The notes under the pieces were generated by a model, which was not told the DNA's origin, did not search any database, and was given only the letters and a program-made list of their open reading frames with translations. Source: Nocardioides sp. (GTDB lineage Bacteria; Actinomycetota; Actinomycetes; Propionibacteriales; Nocardioidaceae). Taken from it: DNA of 43,555 nt. How positions within the stretch are numbered: the first letter of the stretch is position 1; every line of letters begins with the position of its first letter. Shown piece by piece: positions 19,543 to 28,210 of the stretch. The DNA is taken from the NCBI GenBank assembly GCA_025965275.1, contig JAOPXG010000049.1, positions 1-43,555 of the forward strand. The letters run 5' to 3'. The position numbers and the translations under genes are program-made.

Positions 19543-20153
19543 TGACCGAGGTCCAGGCGCCGCCGAGCAACTGGAACGTCCCCAACCTGCTCACCACGCT
19601 GCGGATCGTGCTGGTGCCGTTCTTCGGGTGGGCGCTCCTCGTCGACGGCGGCGAGTCGATCACCTGGCGCTGCGTCGCGTCCGTGATCTTCACCGTCGCG
19701 ATGATCACCGACAAGGTCGACGGCGACCTGGCCCGCAAGCACAACCTGATCACCAACTTCGGCAAGATCGCCGACCCGATCGCCGACAAGGCGATCACCG
19801 GGATGGCCTTGATCGGGCTGTCGGTCGTCGGCGACGTCTGGTGGTGGGTCACGATCGTCGTCCTGCTCCGCGAGTGGAGCGTGACGCTGCTGCGTCTCTC
19901 GGTGCTCCGGAAGGTCGTGATCGCGGCGGCCGACCTCGGCAAGCTGAAGACCACCTTCCAGGCGATCGCGCTCGGCACGCTCTGCCTGCCGCTGCGCGAC
20001 CCGGACCTCGCCGACTGGATGGACGTCCCGGGCGAGGTCCTCTTCTACGCCTCCCAGGCGTGCCTCGCCGTCGCCGTCGCGCTGACCCTCTGGTCGGGCT
20101 ACGAGTTCTTCCGCGACGTGTGGCGTCAGCGGGCAAGCCTGCGCAACAACTGA
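19542..20153 (+). CDS. pgsA: CDP-diacylglycerol--glycerol-3-phosphate 3-phosphatidyltransferase
   Basis: NWNVPNLLTTLRIVLVPFFGW...DKVDGDLARKHNLITNFGKIADPIADKA CDP-alcohol phosphotransferase motif. Confidence 0.93.
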   Translation: MTEVQAPPSNWNVPNLLTTLRIVLVPFFGWALLVDGGESITWRCVASVIFTVAMITDKVDGDLARKHNLITNFGKIADPIADKAITGMALIGLSVVGDVWWWVTIVVLLREWSVTLLRLSVLRKVVIAAADLGKLKTTFQAIALGTLCLPLRDPDLADWMDVPGEVLFYASQACLAVAVALTLWSGYEFFRDVWRQRASLRNN

Positions 20154-20234
20154 CGGACAGTTTGTCGACTTCTGCCGTTGCGAATTTCCGCCGGGCGCGG
20201 TGACGTCCGGCCGGGTCCGGCTTTTGCCGAAACA

Positions 20235-20256
20235 GTTACGTCGCGTTCACGTTCAC
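20235..20256 (+). promoter_or_regulatory. PHO-box-like tandem GTTCAC motifs upstream of the nucleotidase
   Basis: GTTACGTCGCGTTCACGTTCACG: GTTAC, GTTCAC, GTTCAC in a row. Similarity to the actinobacterial PhoP box is only partial. Confidence 0.25.
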
Positions 20257-20329
20257 GCTGGATTTCTGCCTGGGGCACAAGGTTATGGTGCAGGCCACAT
20301 CGCTGGTCTTCGCCGAAAGGTCTTTCATA

Positions 20330-22642
20330 GTGCCCCCCAGTTCTCGGGCGCGCAGGGGCATGCGTGCTCTTGTCGCCATTTCCGGTCTCGCCCTCGCGGC
20401 GATGTCTCTCTCCCTCGTCACCGCTCCGGCCCACGCGGCCGACCCGGTCACGATCCAGATCATCGGGACCAACGACTTCCACGGTCGTCTGCAGCCCGAC
20501 CGCGACATCCCCGGTGCCGCCAAGTACGCCGGCGCTGTCGACGCATTGCGCGCGGAGAACCCCAACACGGTCTTCGCCGCCGCCGGTGATCTCATCGGCG
20601 CCACCACGTTCGACTCGTTCATCGCTCACGACAAGCCGACGATCGATGTCTTCAACGAGCTCGGCCTGGATGTCTCCGCCGTGGGCAACCACGAGTTCGA
20701 TCAGGGTTACGACGACCTCGTCAACCGCGTGATGGCGCCTGAGTCCGAGGCGAACCCCTACGGTGGCGCGGAGTGGCCCTACATCGCCGCCAACATCGAC
20801 GAGCCCGGTGATGCCGACGAGATCGCGCCGTCGTGGACCACCGATGTCGACGGTGTGACCGTCGGTTTCGTCGGTGCGGTGACGGAGCACCTCCACGAGC
20901 TGGTCAACCCGGCCGGGATCGAGGGCCTCGAGGTCACCGACGTCGTCGATGCGACCAACGAGGAAGCCGCGAAGATCAAGGAGGCCGGTGCCGACGTCGT
21001 GGTCCTGCTGGTGCACGAAGGAGCATCGGGGACCGACTGTGCGGCCATGGACGCCGACGGTGCGCCATCCGACTTCAAGTCGATCATCGACGGCGTCGGT
21101 GGGGACGTGGACGCCATCATCTCCGGTCACACGCACCTGAACTACAGCTGCTCCTTTCCCGTGGCTGACTGGGCGGCCGACGCGAGCCGGGTGGTGAAAG
21201 ACCGTCCGGTCGTCTCCGCGGGCCAGTACGGCGCGTTCCTCAACCGGATGACGTTCTCTGTCGACTCTGAGACCGGCTCGGTCCTCGCGGTCGCGAACGA
21301 GAACCTGAACATCAACGCGGGCACCTACACGAGCGACCCGGCTGTCCAGGCCATCGTCGACCAGGCCGCTGCGGACGCCGAGGCTCCGGGCGCAGTCCCG
21401 CTGGGCGATATCGCCGGGCCGTTCAAGCGCGCCACACGGCCCAAGGCTGACGGCAGTGGAGCGAGCGAGGAGGCTCGCGGAGGGGAGTCGACTCTCGGCA
21501 ATCTCGTCGCCGAGGTCCAGCGCTGGGCGACCGAATCAGAGGTCACTGGTGGAGCTCAGATCGCGTTCATGAACCCGGGTGGGCTGCGCACCGACATGGT
21601 CGGCTCCACCCCGGAGGCCTACCCGAGCGAGCTGACCTATCGGCAGGCGGCCAACGTCCAGCCGTTTGCCAACACGCTGGTCAACATGGACCTCACCGGC
21701 GAGCAGATCAAGGCGGCCCTGGAGCAGCAGTGGCAGCCTGAGGGCTCGTCACGACCGTTCCTGCGCCTCGGTGTTTCCGCGGGATTCACCTACACCTATG
21801 ACCCGGCCATGAAGACCGTCACCGCCATGTGGCTGAACGGCCACCGGATCGAGTCCTCAGAGACGTACTCGGTGACCGTGAACTCCTACCTGTCCGCTGG
21901 CGGTGACAACTTCGGCGCTTTCGCGACCGGTACGAACGTCAAGGACACGGGTAAGACCGACCTGCAGGGAATGGTCGACTACCTGGCGGAGTTCGCAGCG
22001 GACGCGCCGCTCCAGGTGGACTTCGGCCAACGCGCAGTCGGTGTCACCTTCCCGGCGGACGCGCCCGCGTCGTACGGCGCCGGCGACGTGGTCGCCTTCG
22101 ACCTGTCGTCGCTGGCCATGACGGGCGCGGGCGACGTCCAGGACCACGACGTGGTCGTGGCCCTCGGTGACAAGGATCTCGGCACCTTCCCGGTCGACAA
22201 CACCGTGACGCCGGGCGCGACGGACGACGACGCGGGTACGGCGGCGGTGAGCATCACGCTGCCCGGTACGGTGCCGGCCGGCGCCCACGTCCTCACGGTG
22301 ACCGGTGTCGACACGGGCACCACCGTGCTGGTCCCGGTGAGGTTCGACAAGGCCGCCTCGTCGGTCTCGGCCAAGGCGACGCCGAAGAAGGTGATCGTCC
22401 AGAAGACCAGGGCGACCGTGACGGCGACCGTGAAGTCAGGTGCCAGTGCGGCAACCGGGAAGATCGAGGTCACCGTGGCCGGCAAGACCTACACCGCGAC
22501 GCTCAAGGGCGGCAAGGCCACGGTCACGCTGAAGAAGTTCGGTTCTGCCGGCAAGAAGAAGGTCACCGTGAAGTACCTCGGTAACGGCACGACGAAGTCG
22601 TCGAGCGACTCGCTGACCATCAAGGTCGTCAAGAAGAAGTAG
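20330..22642 (+). CDS. Secreted bifunctional UDP-sugar hydrolase/5'-nucleotidase with C-terminal Ig-like domain
   Basis: Signal peptide then IQIIGTNDFHGRLQPD, VGNHEFDQGYDDL, GHTHLNYSC; C-term Ig-like. GTG start at 20330 with upstream AAGG. Confidence 0.92.
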   Translation: MPPSSRARRGMRALVAISGLALAAMSLSLVTAPAHAADPVTIQIIGTNDFHGRLQPDRDIPGAAKYAGAVDALRAENPNTVFAAAGDLIGATTFDSFIAHDKPTIDVFNELGLDVSAVGNHEFDQGYDDLVNRVMAPESEANPYGGAEWPYIAANIDEPGDADEIAPSWTTDVDGVTVGFVGAVTEHLHELVNPAGIEGLEVTDVVDATNEEAAKIKEAGADVVVLLVHEGASGTDCAAMDADGAPSDFKSIIDGVGGDVDAIISGHTHLNYSCSFPVADWAADASRVVKDRPVVSAGQYGAFLNRMTFSVDSETGSVLAVANENLNINAGTYTSDPAVQAIVDQAAADAEAPGAVPLGDIAGPFKRATRPKADGSGASEEARGGESTLGNLVAEVQRWATESEVTGGAQIAFMNPGGLRTDMVGSTPEAYPSELTYRQAANVQPFANTLVNMDLTGEQIKAALEQQWQPEGSSRPFLRLGVSAGFTYTYDPAMKTVTAMWLNGHRIESSETYSVTVNSYLSAGGDNFGAFATGTNVKDTGKTDLQGMVDYLAEFAADAPLQVDFGQRAVGVTFPADAPASYGAGDVVAFDLSSLAMTGAGDVQDHDVVVALGDKDLGTFPVDNTVTPGATDDDAGTAAVSITLPGTVPAGAHVLTVTGVDTGTTVLVPVRFDKAASSVSAKATPKKVIVQKTRATVTATVKSGASAATGKIEVTVAGKTYTATLKGGKATVTLKKFGSAGKKKVTVKYLGNGTTKSSSDSLTIKVVKKK

Positions 22643-22645
22643 CAC

Positions 22646-22683
22646 CCCCGTGGGGGCCCGCCACGCGGCGGGCCCCCACGGGG
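22646..22683. terminator. Perfect 17-bp stem-loop after the nucleotidase
   Basis: CCCCGTGGGGGCCCGCC-acgc-GGCGGGCCCCCACGGGG, 3 nt after the stop codon. Confidence 0.8.
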
Positions 22684-22720
22684 TTCCCCCTCACAGCACC
22701 ACCTCTCGGAAGGTCCACCC

Positions 22721-25513
22721 ATGTTCACGACGTCTCGGGCGTCGCGGCGGGTTCTGGCGAGTGTCGCCGGTCTCGCTGCGGCGGTCACCGGTCTCGCCCT
22801 GGCTCCGCTCGCCCCCGCCAACGCGGTCAGCACCGGCCTCGTCATCAGCGAGGTCTACGGAGGTGGCGGCAACAGCGGCGCGACCCTCACCAACGACTTC
22901 ATCGAGCTCTACAACCCGACCACTGCCGCGATCAGCGTCGAGGGCATGTCGGTGCAGTACCGCAGCTCGTCGGCCACCGCCGCGGCGACCGGCGTCACCG
23001 CGCTGACCGGAAGCGTCCCGGCGGGTGGTCACTACCTGATCCAGGAGGCGGCCGGCACCGGCGGCAGCCAGGCGCTGCCGACGCCGGACGCGACCGGCAC
23101 GATCGCGATGTCCGGCACCGCCTTCACGGTGTGGCTGGCGAACGGCACGACGGCGCTCGCACCCGCTGCCGACGACAGCACCGTCCGCACCGGGATCGTC
23201 GACCTGGTCGGCGTCAACAGCAACACCTTCGAGACCGCCAAGACCGGTGCCACCGCCAACGCCACCTCGGCCAGCCGGACCGCCGGCGACACCGACAACA
23301 ACAGCGCCGACTTCGCGATCGGTGCGCCCAGCCCGGCCAATGCCGGACCGGTCACCCCGCCGCCGGACGAGGACCCGACCGAGGCGACGATCGCCGAGAT
23401 CCAGGGCACCGGAGACGCGTCGCCGCTCGACGGCGACGAGGTCGTCACGGAGGGCGTCGTGACCGCGGCGTACCCGACCGGCGGCTTCAACGGCTTCTAC
23501 ATCGAGACCCCGGGCAGCCCGGACACCCCGGGGGCGTCCGACGGGCTCTTCGTCTACGGTTCCGCCGCGACCGCGCTCGTCGAGATCGGCGACAGCGTCG
23601 AGGTCGCCGGTGAGGTCGAGGAGTACCAGGGCACCACCGAGCTCACCGGGGTCGCGGCCGACGACGTCGTCGTGCTCGACACCCCGCTCGGCACGGTGAC
23701 GCCGCTGAGCGTCCCATGGGCCGACCTCGACACGCCTGCCGAGAAGGAGGCCCACGAGGGTGAGCTGGTGTCGCCGCAGGGCGCCTTCACGGTGACCGAC
23801 AACTACGACACGAACTACTATGCGTCGTTCACCCTCGCCTCGGGTGACCACCCGCTGGTGCAGCCCACCGACGTCGCCGACGCCCAGGACACGGCCGCGA
23901 TCGCCGCGATCAACGCCGACAACGCGGCCCGGTCGGTCACGCTGGACGACGGCCAGAGCGTCAACTTCAACAGCGCCGCCAACAAGGGGACCCCGCTGCC
24001 GTGGCTGTCCAACGCCAACCCGGTCCGGGTCGGCTCGGCGGTCACCTTCCACGAGCCGGTCGTCTTGGAGTACCGCAACAGCCTGTGGAACTTCCAGCCC
24101 ACCACCCCGGTGACCGACGACGGCGCCGACGTCGCGACGTTCACCAACACCCGGACCGCGGCCCCGGAGAACGTCGGCGGCGACATCCGGCTCGCGACGT
24201 TCAACGTGCTCAACTACTTCCCGACCACAGGCGCCGAGTACGACGCCTCCGGGCTCGGCACCTGCACCTACTACAACGACCGCGCGGGCAACCACGTCAC
24301 GGTCAACACCTGCGGCACCGAGGCGAGCCCCGGCCCGCGCGGCGCGGCCGACGACGCCAACCTGGCGCGTCAGCAGGCCAAGATCGTGACCGCGATCGAC
24401 GACCTGGGCGCGAGCATCGTGTCGCTGGAGGAGATCGAGAACTCCGTGAAGTTCGGTCAGGACCGCGACGCGGGCGTCGCGACGCTGGTCGACGCGCTCA
24501 ACGCGGCGGCCGGTGCCGGCACCTGGGCGTACGCGCCCTCGCCGGCCGCGGCCGACCTGCCGCCGACGGCCGACCAGGACGTGATCCGGACCGCCTTCAT
24601 CTACAAGCCGGCCGACGTCTCCCTGGTCGGCGGCTCGGTGGTGCTGACCGGCTCGGCTCCGTTCGCCGACGCCCGGGAGCCGCTGGCCCAGGGGTTCAAG
24701 GCGACCGGCGCACCCGACTCGGACGCGTTCGCGGTGATCGTCAACCACTTCAAGTCCAAGGGCTCCGGCGTCGACGACGGCACCGGGCAGGGCAACGCCA
24801 ACCCGGACCGGATCGCGCAGGCGCAGGCGCTCAGCGACTTCGCGACGAGCTTCTCCTCCGGTCTCGGCACGGACAAGGTGTTCCTCACGGGTGACTTCAA
24901 CTCCTACACCCAGGAGGATCCGCTCCAGGTGCTGTACGACGACGGCTACGTGGACCTGCAGACGCAGTTCAACGGCGGTGAGACGACCTACAACTTCGAC
25001 GGTCTCGCCGGGTCGCTCGACCACGTGCTCGCCAACCCCGCCGCCGAGGCGATGGTCACCGGCACGGACGTCTGGCAGATCAACGCCGAGGAGTCGATCG
25101 CGTTCGAGTACAGCCGGTACAACTACAACGCGACCGACTTCTACGAGCCCGGCCCCTACCGCGCCTCCGACCACGACCCGGAGGTGGTCGGCCTCGACCT
25201 CCCCGCGATCGCGGAGCCGCAGACGCCGGCGACGATGACGGTCGTGGCGGTCCCGCAGGTCACGATCGCGAAGTTGATCCCGGTCGGCCTGATCATCCAG
25301 GTCAAGTCCGAGGGCGGCCCGCCGACCGGCAAGGTCACGGTCGCCTGGGACGGCAGGACCAAGGAGGTGCGCCTGGTCCGGGGGTACGCCGCGGTCGACC
25401 TCGGGACGTTCAAGGACCCCGGCACCCACCACGTCGAGGTGACCTACCCCGGGACCGACACGATCGCGCCGGTCACCAAGACGGTCGACATCCGGGTGAT
25501 CAGGCTGTTCTAG
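22721..25513 (+). CDS. ExeM/NucH-family extracellular endonuclease (lamin-tail + OB + endonuclease/exonuclease/phosphatase domains)
   Basis: VISEVYGGGGNSGATLTNDFIELYNPT (LTD), IRLATFNVLNYFPT, IVSLEEIENS, VFLTGDFNSYTQEDPL, SDHDPEVVGLDL. Confidence 0.93.
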   Translation: MFTTSRASRRVLASVAGLAAAVTGLALAPLAPANAVSTGLVISEVYGGGGNSGATLTNDFIELYNPTTAAISVEGMSVQYRSSSATAAATGVTALTGSVPAGGHYLIQEAAGTGGSQALPTPDATGTIAMSGTAFTVWLANGTTALAPAADDSTVRTGIVDLVGVNSNTFETAKTGATANATSASRTAGDTDNNSADFAIGAPSPANAGPVTPPPDEDPTEATIAEIQGTGDASPLDGDEVVTEGVVTAAYPTGGFNGFYIETPGSPDTPGASDGLFVYGSAATALVEIGDSVEVAGEVEEYQGTTELTGVAADDVVVLDTPLGTVTPLSVPWADLDTPAEKEAHEGELVSPQGAFTVTDNYDTNYYASFTLASGDHPLVQPTDVADAQDTAAIAAINADNAARSVTLDDGQSVNFNSAANKGTPLPWLSNANPVRVGSAVTFHEPVVLEYRNSLWNFQPTTPVTDDGADVATFTNTRTAAPENVGGDIRLATFNVLNYFPTTGAEYDASGLGTCTYYNDRAGNHVTVNTCGTEASPGPRGAADDANLARQQAKIVTAIDDLGASIVSLEEIENSVKFGQDRDAGVATLVDALNAAAGAGTWAYAPSPAAADLPPTADQDVIRTAFIYKPADVSLVGGSVVLTGSAPFADAREPLAQGFKATGAPDSDAFAVIVNHFKSKGSGVDDGTGQGNANPDRIAQAQALSDFATSFSSGLGTDKVFLTGDFNSYTQEDPLQVLYDDGYVDLQTQFNGGETTYNFDGLAGSLDHVLANPAAEAMVTGTDVWQINAEESIAFEYSRYNYNATDFYEPGPYRASDHDPEVVGLDLPAIAEPQTPATMTVVAVPQVTIAKLIPVGLIIQVKSEGGPPTGKVTVAWDGRTKEVRLVRGYAAVDLGTFKDPGTHHVEVTYPGTDTIAPVTKTVDIRVIRLF

Positions 25514-27303
25514 CCAGGTCGTGCCGCGTTCGACCTCGTCTCGGCGAGGTTGAACGCGGCACGGACCAGCGCCAGGTGGCTGAACGCCTGCGGGAAGTTG
25601 CCGACCATCCGGTCGTTGCCGACGTCGTACTCCTCGGAGAGCAGGCCGACGTCGTTGGTCAGCCCGCAGAGCCGGTCGAACAGCGCGTGCGCGTCGTCGA
25701 CCCGGCCGGCCAGGGCGTAGGCCGAGACCAGCCAGAACGAGCACGCCAGGAACGGGTGCTCGTCGCCGTCGAGCCCGTCGACCCCGCTCTGGGTGCGGTA
25801 GCGCAGCAGCAGACCGTCGCGCATCAGGTCCTGCTCCACGGCCTCGATGGTGCCGAGCATCCGCGGGTCGTCGCCGGCGATGAAGCCGGTCTCGGAGAGC
25901 ACCAGCAGCGAGGCGTCGACCTCGGTGGTGTCGTAGTGCTGGACGAACGTGTTGCGCGACGGGTCGAAGCCGCACTCGAGCACCTCGGCGTGCACGGTGT
26001 CGCGCAGGTCGCGCCACCGGTCGACGGGTCCCTCGACGCCGAACTCCTCGACCGCCCGGACGGCGCGGTCGAACGCCGCCCACACCATCACCTGGGAGTG
26101 GGTGAACCGGCGCTGGGGGCCGCGGATCTCCCAGAGGCCGTGGTCGGGCTGCTGCCAGGTCTTCGCCAGGTTGTCGACCAGCGAGCGCTGGAGGGCCCAC
26201 GCATTGGCGTCCGCCGTGCCGGCGACCTCGCGGGTCCGCTCGAGCGCGATCATCATCTCGCCCACCACGTCGAGCTGGCGCTGGAGGGCCGCCCCGTTGC
26301 CGATCCGGACCGGACGCGAGTCGGCGTAGCCCGGCAGGTGGTCGAGCGTGAACTCGGTCAGCCGGCGGCTGCCGTCGGTGGCGTAGACGATCTGGAGGTC
26401 CTGCGGGTCGCCGGCGACCGCCCGGAGCAGCCAGCCCCGCCAGAGCTCCGCCTCCTCGGTGTAGCCGGCCTGGATCAACGCCCCGATCGTCAGCGCCGCG
26501 TCGCGCAGCCAGCAGAAGCGGTAGTCCCAGTTGCGCTCGCCGCCCGGGTCCTCCGGCAGCGAGGTGGTCGGTGCCGCGACGATGCCGCCCGTGTGGGCGT
26601 CGGTGAGCATCCGCAGCGTGAGCAGGGACCGCCGTACGACGTCGGGCTGGGGCATGTCGTCGCGGCACCGGCCGGCCCAGTCCTCGTCGTCGGTGATCGA
26701 CGCGTCGATCTTCTCGTCGTGGTCGCCGAGGTCGTCGATCGCGAGGTGCGACGGCATCCAGGTCGTCGAGAACGTGAGGACGTTGCCCTCCGCCACGTCG
26801 AACTCGTCGCTGTGCCGGTGGTCGCTGGCGCGGGGGAGCCGCGGGCCGCGCAGGATCAGGCGGTCGGGTCCGCCGACGGCCACGATCACGGCCTCGCCGC
26901 CGACGGTCTCGCGCCGCACCCACGGCGTCACCGCGCCGTAGTCGAGCCGCACCATCCACACGTGCAGCATCCGCACGGTCCCGCTGACGCCGCGCAGCTT
27001 GCGCACCACGTCGGAGCGGTCGTCGTTGCGCGGCATCACGTCGGTCAGGGTGACGACGCCGGTGGCGGTGGTGAACGTGGTCTCGAGCGCGGAAGACACG
27101 CCGACGTAGCGGCGGGTCACGGTGTAGTCGTCGGCCGGACAGAGCTGCCAGTGCCCGTGGTCGTCGGTGCCGAGCAGTCCGGCGAAGCACGCCGCGGAGC
27201 CGAAGCCCGGGAGGCAGAGCCAGTCGATGGAGCCGTTGTTGCCGACCAGGGCGCCGGTCTGCCGGTCGCCGATCAGGGCGTAGTCCTCGATGGGCAGGGC
27301 CAT
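25510..27303 (-). CDS. Glycoside hydrolase family 15 protein (glucoamylase/trehalase-like)
   Basis: MALPIEDYALIGDRQTGALVGNNGSIDWLCLPGFGSAACFAGLLG...GGERNWDYRFCWLRDAALTI. Confidence 0.94.
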   Translation of the reverse strand: MALPIEDYALIGDRQTGALVGNNGSIDWLCLPGFGSAACFAGLLGTDDHGHWQLCPADDYTVTRRYVGVSSALETTFTTATGVVTLTDVMPRNDDRSDVVRKLRGVSGTVRMLHVWMVRLDYGAVTPWVRRETVGGEAVIVAVGGPDRLILRGPRLPRASDHRHSDEFDVAEGNVLTFSTTWMPSHLAIDDLGDHDEKIDASITDDEDWAGRCRDDMPQPDVVRRSLLTLRMLTDAHTGGIVAAPTTSLPEDPGGERNWDYRFCWLRDAALTIGALIQAGYTEEAELWRGWLLRAVAGDPQDLQIVYATDGSRRLTEFTLDHLPGYADSRPVRIGNGAALQRQLDVVGEMMIALERTREVAGTADANAWALQRSLVDNLAKTWQQPDHGLWEIRGPQRRFTHSQVMVWAAFDRAVRAVEEFGVEGPVDRWRDLRDTVHAEVLECGFDPSRNTFVQHYDTTEVDASLLVLSETGFIAGDDPRMLGTIEAVEQDLMRDGLLLRYRTQSGVDGLDGDEHPFLACSFWLVSAYALAGRVDDAHALFDRLCGLTNDVGLLSEEYDVGNDRMVGNFPQAFSHLALVRAAFNLAETRSNAARPG

Positions 27304-27344
27304 GCCGCGAGGTTACTGGTCGGTGGGTGGCTATCTTGGGCGCC

Positions 27345-27833
27345 GTGACCGATCTGCTTGTCCGTGTGCACCTTCTGCTGCGAGCCGCAGGCAGCACGAT
27401 CGCGACCGCCGAGTCGCTGACCGGAGGCCGGCTCGCGGTCGCGCTGACCGACGTGCCCGGCGGCTCGGAGTCGTACCTCGGAGGCGTCGTCGCCTATGCG
27501 ACCGAGCTGAAGCAGTCGTTCCTCGGCGTCGACGAAGGACTGGTCGAGCAGCACGGCGTGATCTCTCCCGAGTGCGCGAAGGCGATGGCCTCGGGCGTGC
27601 GCGCGGTGACGGGGGCGACGTACGGCCTGGCGACGACCGGCGTCGCCGGCCCGGGGGAGCAGGAGGGCAAGCCGCCCGGCACGGTGTTCGTCGGCATCGC
27701 CGGCCCCGGGATCCTGGAGGCGGTCGCGCTCGAGCTGACGGGCAAGCGCGGCCAGATCCAGGACCGGACCACCCGCGAGGCTTTCGAGGCACTCGAGGCG
27801 GTCCTCCGACGGGAAGAAACCCCGCTCGGGTAG
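27345..27833 (+). CDS. cinA: CinA-family nicotinamide-nucleotide amidohydrolase (C-terminal domain form)
   Basis: [45 protein letters not shown]...[11 protein letters not shown]. Confidence 0.93.
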   Translation: MTDLLVRVHLLLRAAGSTIATAESLTGGRLAVALTDVPGGSESYLGGVVAYATELKQSFLGVDEGLVEQHGVISPECAKAMASGVRAVTGATYGLATTGVAGPGEQEGKPPGTVFVGIAGPGILEAVALELTGKRGQIQDRTTREAFEALEAVLRREETPLG

Positions 27834-27867
27834 CGTTGACCAGACACACATCGAAAGGGAGACGCGC

Positions 27868-28170
27868 ATGGTGCTGTTTCGTCGGCTGCTCGGCGACGTG
27901 CTCCGCGACCAGCGGATGCAACGCGGCATGACCCTGCGCGAGGTCTCTGCCGAGGCCCGGGTCAGCCTGGGCTACATCTCGGAGATCGAGCGCGGCCAGA
28001 AGGAAGCGTCCTCCGAGCTGCTCGCCTCGCTGTGCTCCGCGCTCGACGTGCCGCTGTCCGACGTGCTCCGTGACGTCTCCGACGCGGTCGCCCTCGAAGA
28101 GGCCGCTGCCGGCCTCACCCCGATCTCGGTCCGTCGCGGTGCGGGCGAGGTCGTCGCCTCGGCCGCGTAG
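27868..28170 (+). CDS. clgR: XRE-family transcriptional regulator, ClgR-like
   Basis: [63 protein letters not shown]; located after pgsA/cinA as in other actinobacteria; ends ...ASAA. Confidence 0.85.
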   Translation: MVLFRRLLGDVLRDQRMQRGMTLREVSAEARVSLGYISEIERGQKEASSELLASLCSALDVPLSDVLRDVSDAVALEEAAAGLTPISVRRGAGEVVASAA

Positions 28171-28210
28171 CGCGGCGTAACCGGATGGTCCCGGCTGTCG
28201 TTGGGCGGCC

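Noticed and set aside
22691-27397. 1568-aa minus-strand ORF (and similar long antisense ORFs at 4059-6266, 7366-9645, 13752-16220, 25576-27348, 28433-30889, 33478-36657)
   Set aside because: High-GC shadow ORFs: low-complexity Arg/Ala/Gly/Asp-rich translations opposite clearly homologous genes.
27327-27833. CinA lacking the N-terminal MoaB-like domain as a truncation
   Set aside because: The stand-alone amidohydrolase form is common in actinobacteria, so not treated as a pseudogene.
27825-27845. CGCTcgggtAGCG upstream of clgR as a ClgR autoregulatory box
   Set aside because: Spacing (7 nt between CGC and GCG) does not fit the CGC-N5-GCG type operator I know.
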